From Actinomadura livida (GTDB taxonomy: Bacteria; Actinomycetota; Actinomycetes; Streptosporangiales; Streptosporangiaceae): 64,000 nt of DNA. Below are positions 52,152-61,900 of the stretch, piece by piece. The translations under genes were made by a program, and so were the position numbers. The notes beneath the pieces were generated by a model, which did no database searches, was not told the origin of the DNA, and saw nothing but the letters and a program-made list of their open reading frames with translations. The stretch is from positions 43,478-107,477 of the forward strand of contig NZ_BMRO01000011.1 of assembly GCF_014648675.1 (NCBI RefSeq), in the 5' to 3' direction. Position 1 is the stretch's first letter. Every line of letters begins with the position of its first letter.

Positions 52152-52167
52152 TGTGATATAGATCACG
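52152..52167. promoter_or_regulatory. CRP/FNR-like palindrome upstream of sigma fusion copy 1
   Basis: TGTGATATAGATCACG has the TGTGA-N6-TCAC layout of CRP-type sites. It lies 193 bases before the start of the downstream sigma-fusion gene and just past the end of the upstream one, in locally AT-rich DNA. Binding by a Crp homologue is inferred. Confidence 0.35.
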
Positions 52168-52175
52168 TTTTAGGA

Positions 52176-53684
52176 TCAGCGGCCTGGGCCGCCCCCGTCG
52201 TTGCCTCCGCCTCCTCCGCACGTCCAAGACACAGCTCTGCTGGTCCCGCCCGGGGAGAAAGTAACGGCTCCGACGCCCTCCCCTTCGCAATTCGGGGCGA
52301 GACGTACCGTGGCGACGCCCGGCTGGCCATTGGACAGCGTGCCGCCTCCGTTCGCGCTGAGGGGCGCCCCGGCCGATGCCGACCAGCTGACAGGTCCGCC
52401 GACGGCGCGCACTGGGAACACGCATGAGTCGGCAGGGCCGCTGAGATTGCAGGCCCCGCCGCCGACCTGCAGGGTTCCGGTGCTCGGGCGCGTCGTGCTC
52501 GGCCGCGGGCTGGACGGCCGGGCCGACCGCGTCCGGGTCGGCGTCGGCGTCGGGGTCGTCGTGGACGGGGTGGGCGTCGGAGTGCTGCTCTCCGTGGGCG
52601 TCGGTGACTCCGTGGGCTCCTCGGACTCGCTCGGCGTGGCCGAGTCGGGCGCCGACGTGGCGGGCCCGGGGGAGTCCTGGGCCTCCGTCCCGCCGGTGGG
52701 CGAGCCCGGCATGATGAAGAACGCCCCCGCCACGATCAGCACCACGGCGGCGACGGCGGCGAGCACGGGCCAGAGCGCGCGCGGGGCACCCCGGCGGGGA
52801 CCGGCTTGCGCCGGCGTCTCGTCCTCGTCGATCGGCCAGCCCCAGGTGTCGAACGGCCCGGCCTGGTAGGCGATGTGGTCCAGGTCGCCGGCCAGTGACG
52901 GATCGGTGGCGGTGGCCATGACGTGGCCGCGCAGGTCGGTCGGCATCGTCGCGACGGGCATCACCTGCAGCAGCCGCGCCGCGGACAGCGGCCGGTCGCG
53001 CTGCGGCGCGCACGCCGGGCACGACTCCATGTGCCCGGCCAGCGAGCGGACGGCCGGGGGCGGGAGCGGCCAGCCGCCCTCGTCCGCGATCGCCGCCGCC
53101 TCCGGGCAGCCGCCGCCGTTCCGCACGATGTGCGCGGCGGTGAGCGCGGCGTCGAGGCGGGCGCGGGCCCGGCCGGTCAGGTCGGCGGCCTCGTGCGCGT
53201 CCATGCCGAGGACGCCGCCGACCTCCCCGGCGTCCAGGCCGTGCCGCAGCATGAGGTCCAGCGCCTCGCGCTCGCGCCCGCGCAGGGCCGCCAGGCCGCT
53301 GTGGACGAGCTGGCGCACCTCCAGCCGCTTGGCGAGTTCCGCGCCGTCCAGGAAGCCCTCCTCGACCTCCGGGGCCTCGTGCCGCTCGGCGGGCCGCTCC
53401 GGGTCGCGGAGGCGCCGCATGGACTCCTTGCGGACGAGCGCGTACAGCCAGCCGCGGAAGCGGTCGGGCTCGCGCAGGACCGGCACGTGCGCGTAGGCGG
53501 CGATGAGCGCGTCGTGGAGCGCGCCCGCCGCCTGCTCCTGGTCGCGCAGCAGCGCGTGGCAGTAGTCGTACAGGCGGGCCGCGTAGCGGTCCATGACCTG
53601 GATGAGCGCGCTCGCGTCCCCCGCGGCCAGAGTCCGCGCCAGGCGCTCGTCGTCGGCGCGATCGAAACTGGGCCAACCGGACAC
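52176..53684 (-). CDS. ECF sigma factor fused to zinc-finger, membrane helix and extracellular domain (copy 2)
   Basis: 502 residues from GTG 53684, where GGGAGGACC precedes the codon; a GTG 180 bases upstream lacks such a site. Same layout as copy 1: sigma-2 (AARLYDYCHALLRDQEQAAG, DRFRGWLYALVRKESMRRL), sigma-4 (LRGREREALDLMLRHGLDAG), HMESCPAC zinc finger, membrane helix (ALWPVLAAVAAVVLIVAGAF), long Ser/Thr/Pro linker, and a Cys-containing beta domain (GACNLSGPADSCVFPVRAVG). Clearly a paralogue in tandem with copy 1, but the extracellular domains differ, so the signals may differ. Confidence 0.85.
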   Translation of the reverse strand: MSGWPSFDRADDERLARTLAAGDASALIQVMDRYAARLYDYCHALLRDQEQAAGALHDALIAAYAHVPVLREPDRFRGWLYALVRKESMRRLRDPERPAERHEAPEVEEGFLDGAELAKRLEVRQLVHSGLAALRGREREALDLMLRHGLDAGEVGGVLGMDAHEAADLTGRARARLDAALTAAHIVRNGGGCPEAAAIADEGGWPLPPPAVRSLAGHMESCPACAPQRDRPLSAARLLQVMPVATMPTDLRGHVMATATDPSLAGDLDHIAYQAGPFDTWGWPIDEDETPAQAGPRRGAPRALWPVLAAVAAVVLIVAGAFFIMPGSPTGGTEAQDSPGPATSAPDSATPSESEEPTESPTPTESSTPTPTPSTTTPTPTPTRTRSARPSSPRPSTTRPSTGTLQVGGGACNLSGPADSCVFPVRAVGGPVSWSASAGAPLSANGGGTLSNGQPGVATVRLAPNCEGEGVGAVTFSPGGTSRAVSWTCGGGGGNDGGGPGR

Positions 53685-54061
53685 AAGGTCCTCCCGCGGG
53701 CTGTGTTCAGATTCCTCGTCCGCGTCGTCGGGGACGTCTGGAAGATCCGATTGGGAGCTTATGCGCTCCTCCGTCGCCGGTGGGCGGCGGAGTGCCGTTT
53801 CGCCCGGTGCTCCGGGCGACCCCCTGATCGGCCGGCCGTCCGAGACGGCTCGCTTCCCCGTCACGGGCCAGGGAGGGAAGGCGGTCGGAGGCCCGACGGC
53901 CCCGCTCCCCGTCGGGCCTCCACCAGGTTGGACGGCCGGGTGCGGCCCTTGGTTGACACGGAACTCCAGGAAAAATCAAGAACTACCTGACGCATCCGGA
54001 TGATCACGTTTGGCTGATCATCCGGATGCGTCATGGGGTGCCGGTCACTGGATGTTGCGGG
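53685..54061. other. 377-bp intergenic region with a large palindrome
   Basis: Promoter region of sigma-fusion copy 2 (53690-53980) and the terminator of the VWA gene (separate entry). No gene recognised. Confidence 0.5.
53988..54033 (-). terminator. Perfect 19-bp hairpin after the VWA gene
   Basis: TGACGCATCCGGATGATCA (53988-54006) and its exact complement (54015-54033) with an 8-base loop. On the minus strand the stem is followed by a T-rich stretch (TTCTTGATTTTT), so this is a canonical intrinsic terminator, rare in such GC-rich DNA. Confidence 0.85.
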
Positions 54062-56344
54062 TCACTGGATGCGGCGGGACAGCGCCTTGAGGAAGATCTT
54101 CTTGATCTCCTCCGGGGTCTGCGCGACCTGGACGGTGCCGTTGGTCGCGTCCGCGATCTGCTGCAGCTCGTTGACGTCCACGCCCTGGCCGAACCCGATC
54201 ATGTTGACCTGGATCGGCTTGTTCGGGTCCTGCATGCTCTTGAGCTTGTCGAGCGTGGTCTTGAGCGAGGGGCCGCCGTCGTCGTCGTTCTTCCCGTCCG
54301 TCAGCAGCAGGATCGAGTTGCCGAACTCCGGCTTGTAGGTGTCGTTCATCATCTTGTACGCGGCGAGCATCGTCCGGTACAGCCCGGTGTCGCCGTTCGG
54401 CTTCGGCTGCATCGAGTTGAGCGTCGACAGGACGAGGCCGCGCCGGGTGTTGGACCCGATCCGCTCGCCCAGCGGGCCGATGGGGACCGACGTCTTGTAG
54501 GGGAGGTCCCCGTCCATGTTCGTCGAGAACAGCCACTGGCCGAGCTCGGTGTCGTCCGACATCATGCTCAGCCCGCCCTGCGAGATCTGGGCGATGGCCT
54601 GCAGCCGGTTGACGTTCGAGTTCGGCGCGACCTTCTCCAGCATCGAGCCGGACACGTCGAGCAGCGTCAGCATGCGCAGCCCGAGCGACAGCTTCGACCA
54701 CGCCTGCATGATCTTCGCGACGTCCTCGCTCTTCGGCATCGGCAGCTGCCGCGGCCGGGCCGGGCTGACGCCGGTCTTCTGGTCGAAGCCCTCCGGCGCC
54801 TTGCCGTCCGGGGTGCGGAAGCCCATCTCGTGGACGTCGTTGCGGGTGGCCTCGGTGCTCATCGCCTTCTCCAGCAGGCGGGCGCCCCGCTGCTTAGCGG
54901 CGTCCTTGCTGGTGACGGTGAACGGGTAGTCCATCGACAGCGTGCCCTCGAGCGGGTACAGCGCGACCGCCGGCTCCTGCGGCTTGGTCCGGTTGTAGCT
55001 CCACAGCGCCTGCTCGGACGACAGGGAGATCGGCTTCTTGCCGCCGCCGCCCTTGTTGAAGGCCTCGAACTGCGCGTCGACCGAGGGGACGGTGCTCTCC
55101 CGGACGGTCCGCACGATGCCGGTGAAGATCGAGTCCCGGTTGGGGTCGTTCGCCAGCAGCGTGCTGGTGACCATCAGCGAGCCCATGCCCGCCGCGTTCC
55201 GCATCGGGTCGGGGACGACCAGCCGCACCGTGCCGGCCGGGATCATCTGGTTCTTGGTGACCGCGCCGCCCGCGGTGCCGCCGGCGGCCTTGAGGAGGTT
55301 GTCCCAGGACGGGCTGGCGGTGATGCCCTGCTTCTTCAGCTGCTCCGCGAGCGTCTGCGGCAGGCCCACCACGATCGGGCTCGTCGCCACCGAGGTCTTG
55401 GTGGGCACGACGTCGTTCTTCTTGCCGTCGCCGCCCGCCTGCGCCAGCGAGATCCACAGCGACGAGTCGGGGATCCACACGTCCGGGCGCTCGTTCGCCG
55501 CGTTCGCCACGCCCTGCCCGGAGATCAGCGTCGACACCGACGACGGCTCGACCTTCTTCACCGTGGCCCGGACGCACTTGCCGTCCGTCTCGTGCGAGCC
55601 GTCGTTGAAGCGCTTGGCGGCCTTCTCCACGACCGGCGCGATGTCGGGCGCCACCGCGACCGACAGGCTCAGCGCGTCGTCGCCGGTGCAGCCGCCGCTC
55701 TCGGCGAACGCGTACACGCCGACGCCCAGCAGCAGCGCCAGGCCCACGGCGCCGGCCATCGGCCCGATCAGCGCGGTCGCGTTGCGCTTGCGCTTGCGGC
55801 GCCCGTACTCGTAGCCGCCGGACTCGCCGCCGTAGCCACCGGAGCCGCCCGAACCGCCCGAGCCACCGGACCCGCCGGACCCGCCGCCGTAGCCGCCGGA
55901 GTCGCCCGGCCCGCCGAAGTACCCGGACGGGCCGCCGTCGGAGCTGCGGATGGAGTCGTACTCGCTGTACCCGGTCCCGGCCAGCGGAGACGAGGAGGCG
56001 CCGGGCGGCGGGCCCTGGGGGTTCCCGGACATCGGCTCCCCGGAGCGGCGGCCGCCGCCCTCCCGCGCACCGCCGTACCCGCCGCGGCCGTAGCCGGGGT
56101 GCTCGCCCGACTGGCGCGGCGTGAACCACTGCGGCGTCTCGCCGGACGCCCCCGGTGCGGCGCCCCGGACGGGCGGCGCGCCCTGCGGACCGGCCGGCGG
56201 CTGGGCCAGCGGCTGCCCCTGGCTCTCCCTGGCGCCGAACCAGTCCGAAGACCCGTCGTTGGCGGGGCCGAAGACGGGCCGGGACGGGTCGTATCCGCCC
56301 TCCCCCGCCCCATCGGGGATGTCATTGCGATGACGTCCGCTCAT
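54062..56344 (-). CDS. Membrane-anchored binding-protein/VWA-domain fusion
   Basis: 760 residues. A disordered N-terminus (Gly/Pro/Ser-rich, with a Gly-Ser-Gly-Gly tract) precedes a basic stop sequence (YGRRKRKRN) and one membrane helix (ALIGPMAGAVGLALLLGVGV, about 190-210). Outside are a solute-binding-like region (about 215-500; APDIAPVVEKAAKRFNDGSH, VWIPDSSLWISLAQAGG) and a VWA domain (about 550-745) with the MIDAS motif LLDVSGSML and TDGKND. Substrate-binding-plus-VWA proteins are common at actinomycete envelopes; partners unknown. Single gene closed by a strong terminator. Confidence 0.88.
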   Translation of the reverse strand: MSGRHRNDIPDGAGEGGYDPSRPVFGPANDGSSDWFGARESQGQPLAQPPAGPQGAPPVRGAAPGASGETPQWFTPRQSGEHPGYGRGGYGGAREGGGRRSGEPMSGNPQGPPPGASSSPLAGTGYSEYDSIRSSDGGPSGYFGGPGDSGGYGGGSGGSGGSGGSGGSGGYGGESGGYEYGRRKRKRNATALIGPMAGAVGLALLLGVGVYAFAESGGCTGDDALSLSVAVAPDIAPVVEKAAKRFNDGSHETDGKCVRATVKKVEPSSVSTLISGQGVANAANERPDVWIPDSSLWISLAQAGGDGKKNDVVPTKTSVATSPIVVGLPQTLAEQLKKQGITASPSWDNLLKAAGGTAGGAVTKNQMIPAGTVRLVVPDPMRNAAGMGSLMVTSTLLANDPNRDSIFTGIVRTVRESTVPSVDAQFEAFNKGGGGKKPISLSSEQALWSYNRTKPQEPAVALYPLEGTLSMDYPFTVTSKDAAKQRGARLLEKAMSTEATRNDVHEMGFRTPDGKAPEGFDQKTGVSPARPRQLPMPKSEDVAKIMQAWSKLSLGLRMLTLLDVSGSMLEKVAPNSNVNRLQAIAQISQGGLSMMSDDTELGQWLFSTNMDGDLPYKTSVPIGPLGERIGSNTRRGLVLSTLNSMQPKPNGDTGLYRTMLAAYKMMNDTYKPEFGNSILLLTDGKNDDDGGPSLKTTLDKLKSMQDPNKPIQVNMIGFGQGVDVNELQQIADATNGTVQVAQTPEEIKKIFLKALSRRIQ

Positions 56345-56607
56345 GGACCTGCCCTCGATTCACCAGAAACCCGCCGATGTCCCACGGCACTGTAGTAGTA
56401 CGAACTAGAGGTTACAAAGAACTCAAAACTGATAATGACGCAGGTCATGAGCGTATGTCTCAACGATCCTGGCATTGCCGCCGATCACCACACCCTGCGT
56501 ACGGGGCGGAACGGTACGCCGTGACGGTCTCGCGAAACCTGCACGGGCCCGCTCGCGGTTGGCCGGATCCGGACGCCCCATCCCGGTTTCAACGGCAGAC
56601 TGGGCGC

Positions 56608-57420
56608 ATGGCCCGCCTGGTTCCCGTCACCGACGCCGCCGACCCGCGCCTCACGGACTACGTCCGGCTGCGGGACGTGAACCTCCGCAAGAGCCTGGAG
56701 GCCGAGCACGGCCTGTTCGTCGCCGAGGGCGAGAAGGTGATCCGCCGCGCGATCGGCGCGGGCCACCCCGTCCGCTCCCTGCTGATGGCCCGCCGCTGGG
56801 CCGAACCCCTCGCCGACGTCCTGGACGGCCTCGACGCCCCCGTCTACCTCGCCGACGACGACGTCCTGGAGGCGACCACCGGCTTCCAGGTCCACCGCGG
56901 CGCCCTGGCGTCCCTCGAACGCCTCCCGCTCCCGTCCGTCGACACGCTCCTCACCACCGCCCGCCGCGTCATCGTCTGCGAGGACATCGTCGACCACACC
57001 AACATCGGGGCGATCTTCCGGTGTGCGGCGGCGCTCGGGGTGGACGCGGCCGTGTTGGCGCCGCGGTGCGCCGATCCCCTTTACCGGCGTGCGGTCAAGG
57101 TGTCCATGGGCGCCGTGTTCGCCCTGCCGTACGCCCGGATGGCCGACTGGCGCAACGGGCTCGGCGCGCTTCGCGAGCGCGGTTTCGAGCTCCTCGCGCT
57201 CACGCCCGCGGCCGACGCGACGCCCATCGACGAGGTGAAGGCCGCGGAGCGCAGGGCGCTGCTGCTGGGCTCGGAGGGGGACGGGCTGTCGTCGCGGTGG
57301 CTGCACGAGGCCGACCATCGCGTCCGGATACCGATGGACGGGGCGGCCCTGGCGCGCGGCGTCGACTCGCTCAACGTGGTCGCCGCCGCCGCGATCGCGT
57401 GCTACGCGCTCACCCGCTGA
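56608..57420 (+). CDS. TrmH/SpoU-family RNA 2'-O-methyltransferase
   Basis: 270 residues. SPOUT motifs 1-3: NIGAIFRCAAALGVDAAVLA, LLLGSEGDGLS and VRIPMDGAALARGVDSLNVV form the trefoil-knot SAM site; an N-terminal SpoU_sub_bind domain with EHGLFVAEGEKVIRRAIGAG is attached. rRNA or tRNA target is not determined. Its stop codon is adjacent to the stop of the convergent surface-protein gene, with no gap. Confidence 0.92.
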   Translation: MARLVPVTDAADPRLTDYVRLRDVNLRKSLEAEHGLFVAEGEKVIRRAIGAGHPVRSLLMARRWAEPLADVLDGLDAPVYLADDDVLEATTGFQVHRGALASLERLPLPSVDTLLTTARRVIVCEDIVDHTNIGAIFRCAAALGVDAAVLAPRCADPLYRRAVKVSMGAVFALPYARMADWRNGLGALRERGFELLALTPAADATPIDEVKAAERRALLLGSEGDGLSSRWLHEADHRVRIPMDGAALARGVDSLNVVAAAAIACYALTR

Positions 57421-58425
57421 TCACTTGCCGAACATGCCCTTGCGGGGCCGGCGGTGCGCGCCCTTCGCCCGCATGGCCGCCGCCCTGGCCGGGATGCGCC
57501 GCCTGCCCAGGCGCAGCTGCGTCAGCAGCAGGGAGAACGCAACCAGGAGCGCCGCCAGCCACGCGACCTGAGTGCTGGCCATCCGCTCGAACGTGAGGTC
57601 CTGCGCGACGGGCGCCTCGTTGCCCTGCAGCCGGCTCTGCGGCGTCAGCGCGACGCCCTGGGAAGGCGCGACCGACGGGTTCGGCGCCTGGATCGGCGGC
57701 AGCGCGACCGACGGGTCCGGGGGCGCGAACGACGAGTTCGGCTGCGGCGGGACGGCCCCGCCGTTGGAGGTGACCGAGCCGCTCCCGGATCCGCCGGAGG
57801 AGCCGCCGCTGGACCCGCCGTCACCGCCGGACGCGGAGTCGGTGGGCTTCGGCGTCTTGGACGGCTTCTTCGTCGGCGTCTTGGTCGGCGGCTTGGAGGA
57901 GCTCGGCGGCTTGGTGGTCGTCGGCGGCTTCGTCGGCGTGGGGACCACGTACTTCAGGACCGTGGTCGCGGTGGCCGGGTCGAGTTCCGCGGCGTCGACG
58001 GTGACGGTGACCGTGAACTCGGTCGTCTCCTCGGCGGCCTCTTCGGGGACGTTGACCGTCGAGCCGATCGCCCCCTCCTTGCCGGCGGCGAGGCTCTCGA
58101 TGCCGCACTCGGGATCGGTGAAGGGCTCCCCGCAGTCGCCCGCGAACGTCGCCCCCTTGAGCGTCGCGGTGATCTTGGTGACCTTGACGTCGGCCAGGTC
58201 GCCGCCGACGGCCTTGACGGTCGTCGTGATCGCCACGGACTTGCCGGGGTCCACCGTGGACGCGTCCGGCGCGACGCTCACCTCGAGCGTCTCCTCCGTG
58301 GTGGGCGAGTCCGAGGGGGAGGGGGACGGCGAGTCGGCGGCGACGGCGGACGCGCCGCCGGCGGCCAGGATGGCGGCCGTGCCGAGCCCGACAAAGACCG
58401 GTTTCACCGCTGGTCGGCAGATCAC
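57421..58425 (-). CDS. Secreted, C-terminally membrane-anchored surface protein
   Basis: 334 residues from GTG 58425 (GGAGGTG 8 bases before). Signal peptide VKPVFVGLGTAAILAAGGAS with cleavage near AVAA-DS; a beta domain (about 45-165) with two close cysteines (FAGDCGEPFTDPEC), a Pro/Thr/Lys-rich wall-spanning linker, and near the C-terminus a membrane helix (VAWLAALLVAFSLLLTQLRL) followed by a basic tail. This is the layout of anchored actinomycete surface proteins; no LPXTG motif is visible. No specific function recognised. Confidence 0.75.
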   Translation of the reverse strand: MICRPAVKPVFVGLGTAAILAAGGASAVAADSPSPSPSDSPTTEETLEVSVAPDASTVDPGKSVAITTTVKAVGGDLADVKVTKITATLKGATFAGDCGEPFTDPECGIESLAAGKEGAIGSTVNVPEEAAEETTEFTVTVTVDAAELDPATATTVLKYVVPTPTKPPTTTKPPSSSKPPTKTPTKKPSKTPKPTDSASGGDGGSSGGSSGGSGSGSVTSNGGAVPPQPNSSFAPPDPSVALPPIQAPNPSVAPSQGVALTPQSRLQGNEAPVAQDLTFERMASTQVAWLAALLVAFSLLLTQLRLGRRRIPARAAAMRAKGAHRRPRKGMFGK

Positions 58426-58537
58426 TGCCGCAGCACCTCCGTCGCGTCGCCGTTGAGCGCTTCTGCCTTGCCCGGGGGGTCGGCCCCGGAAATCATGCGA
58501 CCACGGATTCGCGGGGCAAATCAACCCCCGTCCGCGA

Positions 58538-58906
58538 CTAGATCAACTCCTCGCGGACGTCCGCCACCTCCGACCTGGGAGCCCATGTCTGCCAGACTCC
58601 CTGGTCGATTCGATCGAGCCCCAGGCCCTCCGCGACGGGGGCCCGCCCGCCGGTGTACTCGACCCGCAGCCAGCTCTCGTGCTCGCCGACGATGACGAAC
58701 CGCTCGCCGCGCCACTGGCACGTCGTCCGGACGTAGCGGAGGTCCTCCACCTCGGACGCGGGGACGATGCGGCGGTAGCGCCCGGGACGCAGTTCCTCGA
58801 AGCCGTCCGTCGGCCCGGGGGTGTACAGCCTGACCTCGCCGTCGGCGCCGGGCGCGGCCTCGAAGTCCCGGCCGAGCCACCGCGCGATGTACCCGTCGCG
58901 GATCAC
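58538..58906 (-). CDS. Small protein of unknown function, overlapping partner of the multi-SseB gene
   Basis: 122 residues. GTG at 58904-58906 overlaps the stop of the upstream large gene by four bases (GTGA), which fixes the start. Begins IRDGYIARWLGRDFEAAPGA and is beta-rich throughout (RVEYTGGRAPVAEG). It has no domain that I recognise and no signal peptide. The coupling and size would suit a partner or immunity-like protein, but that is a guess from arrangement only. Confidence 0.6.
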   Translation of the reverse strand: MIRDGYIARWLGRDFEAAPGADGEVRLYTPGPTDGFEELRPGRYRRIVPASEVEDLRYVRTTCQWRGERFVIVGEHESWLRVEYTGGRAPVAEGLGLDRIDQGVWQTWAPRSEVADVREELI

Positions 58907-61900
58907 TGCGCGGCCTCCGTCCGCCCGTCCCAGGTCTCGGTGCTCGGCTCCGGCCGCAGCCAGGCGAGCCGGTCGGGGTCGTACATGGCGATGAACCGCT
59001 CCGACCGGTCCCTGCCGAGGTAGTACATCTCCGCCCCGAACGGGAGGCGGACGCTGTCCACCTTGTACTCGCGGATCGACCCGGCGCTGCCCGGCGCGAA
59101 TCCGGTGCCCAGGAACGGCGGCCGCTCGATCACCCAGCCGGCGTCGCCCCACGTGGCCATCTCGTCCTCGTCCCGTCCCCCGAACGGGATCCGGTAGAGG
59201 TCGGGACAGTAGGCGGGCCACCGGATGACGTACACGCCCTCGTCGCCGGGCGTGAACGGGGAGCCCTCGTAGAGGAGGCCCAGCGCCTCGTACAACTGGA
59301 CGGGCGTCTGCAGTTCGGCGACGTCGCCCGTCGAGTGGACGAACCCCCCGACCCGGTCGTAGCCCTGCTCCAGGTACCAGGCGACGTGCCCGTGCGGCAC
59401 GACCTTCTGCATGATGGACGGCGACGAGACGCGGTCGTCCAGGTCGGCGGGCGGAGCCTGCGGCGCGGCCTCCGGCCCGACCTCTGGAACGGCCTCTGGA
59501 ACGGCCTCTGGCACTGCCTGCGGAACGGCCTCCGGCCGCGGCGGCGGCAGCGGGACCTCCGGCCGCGCCGGGACGAGCCCGACCCGCACGGCCCAGTCGC
59601 TGAGCGCCCGCACCTGGTCACCGCGCAGGGACGCCCCTATGCGCGTCCCCGGGTTCAGGAGCATCGTCCAGTCCTCGCGGGGCCACGCGCCGATGAGCTC
59701 CCGGAAGTCCGCGTACACGAACCGGGACTCGGGCAGCACCTCGCGCAGCCTCACCAGCGACGTGAACACCTGCACCGCGCCCTCGGACCGCAGCGCCGCG
59801 TCCCAGCGGAAATCCCGCTGGACGGGCGTCACCTCAAGCGGCGCGTCCTCGGGGATCGGCACGAGGACGTTCGCGTTCAGCAGCACGCGCAGGAACGCGT
59901 CCGAGTCGCCGCTCAGCGTCGCCTCGTACAGCTCCTGGTCGATCCGGTTGCCCGGCTCGAACGCCTCCTCGGGCTCGGCCACGGCGCGCAGATCCGGCCC
60001 GCCCGGCTCGCTCTCCGGCCCCGCGTGCAGACCGTCGGCCGCAGCCGTCTCCTCCGGATGGCCCCCGGTCTCGGCCGGCGAACCATCGCCGCCCCACGGC
60101 CCGGGCAGCCCGGAAGCCCGGCCCCCGGGCGCGGCTTGGACGTCCTGTGGGCCGGGCACTCCCGGCGCGGGGGACGTCGGCGGGCCCGGATGTGCCTGTT
60201 CTTGAGGCATTGCGCCGGGCGCCGGGGCGTCGGCGGGTCCGGGTACGTCTTGACCGTCCTGCGGCCCCGGCAGTCCCGGAGCGGGAGACCCGATCGGGCC
60301 CGCTTCGGGACTGCTGTGCGGTGGACTCTCCGGCACCGGAAGACCGCCCGTCCCGTGCATGGCTTGGTCGCCCTGCGGATCAGGCAGTCCCGCAGCTGGG
60401 GGAGTCGGTGTCTCCGGTGTCGGGGTGCCGGTGGTTCCAGGCGTGGCTTGGTCGCCCCGCGGCCCCGGCGATCCCGGCGCGGGAGAAGTTGGTGTGGGGG
60501 AAGGCGGCGTGCCCGTGTAGGTGTGGTCTTGGGGGTCTGCGCCGGGCGCCGGGGTGTCGGTGGGGCCGGGGGCGGCCTGACGGTCCAGGGGGCCTGGGAG
60601 TCCCGGAGCGGGAGACCCGGCCGGGTCCGTTCCGGGGTGGCTGTGCGGTGTGCCCCCTGGTGCCGGAGCACTCTCCGTTCCGGGCGTGGCTTGTACGTCC
60701 TGCGGGCCTGGCAGCCCCGGAGCGGGGGACGGCGGCGTGCCTGCGTGGGGGTGGTCTTGAGGGGGTCTGCCTGGTTCTGGGACGTCGGGCATCCCGGATG
60801 CTTCAGCGCCCAGCGGCCCCGGAAGGCCCGGGGCGGGGGAGCCCGGCGTGCTCGTGTCGGGGTGGGTTTGTGAGGGGCTGGGCGGTCCCAGCGGGTCGCC
60901 CGGTGCTTCCGCGGGGGCGTCCTGTGCCGTTTCGTGCGGGGTGTCGGGCTCGGCGGGGACGGCGGGGGCCACCGGGACGGCGGGGGTGTCCGGGGGCGGG
61001 GGCGTGGACGCGGCGGGGGGTGTGGCACGGTCCGCCGCCGGGGGGCCGAGGGAGCGGATCTTGTCGCCGGGCATGGACGCGTCGATCGGCGTGCCGGGGT
61101 TGAGGACGAGGTTCCAGCCGGTGTCGGGCCAGGCGGCGACCATGTCCAGCAGGGTCGGCATGATGAAGCGGGACGAGCCGACGGCCTCGTTCATCCACTT
61201 GAGCGACGTGAAGATCTGGATGGACGTCCGGCCGTGGACGGGGACGGGCCGCCACGGGAAGCCGGGGTCGCCGGGCGTGATGCCCCAGGGCGTGTCCGGG
61301 TCGGCCGGGACGAGGACCTGGGCGCCGAGGAGGATCTTGAAGAAGGCGTCGGTGTCGCGGCGCCGGGCGGCCTCGAAGAGCCGGCCCTCGATGTCGTTCT
61401 GCGGTTCGAAGCCGTCCGTCATGCGCTGGGCGGCGCGCTGGTCGGCCCACGTGGCGAGGCCGGGGAGCTGCTGCGCCAGGATGGTCCCCCCGGCGGGGGA
61501 GCCGGAGTTGATCGCCAGCACCCAGTCGTGGTTCGGCCAGTAGCGCAGCGCGACGGTGAACGGCAGCTTGATGTACTCGGTGCCGGTCCCGGCGGTGCGG
61601 GCCGCCTCGACGAGGCGTTCCGGCGACGTGAAGACGGGGACGACGGTGGAGCCGTCCACCTCCCGGGTCTGCCAGGGGAAGCCGGGGCGGCCCGGGCGCA
61701 TCGCGTAGTCGGTGTCGTCCGGGACGGGCAGGAGCACGTCGGTGCCGGCGAGCGTCTGCAGGAAGAGGTCGTGGTCGTTGTTGGCCGCGGCCCGCAGCAG
61801 TTCGCGTTCGACGTCGTTGGCGGGCTGGAACTCCTGCCGGGGGGACTCGCGCGGCAGGTCCCGGTGCTGGTCGCGGAGCTCCTCCCAGGGGGCGGACACG

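Noticed and set aside
52201..54003. Plus-strand open frames over the sigma-fusion copy 2
   Set aside because: Antisense shadows with Ser/Gly/Val-rich composition and no motif; the minus-strand sigma motifs are clear.
60110..60840. Periodic repeats as a CRISPR array
   Set aside because: Units are degenerate, about 114 bp, lie in frame within a coding sequence and encode a Pro/Gly linker; there are no spacers or cas genes.
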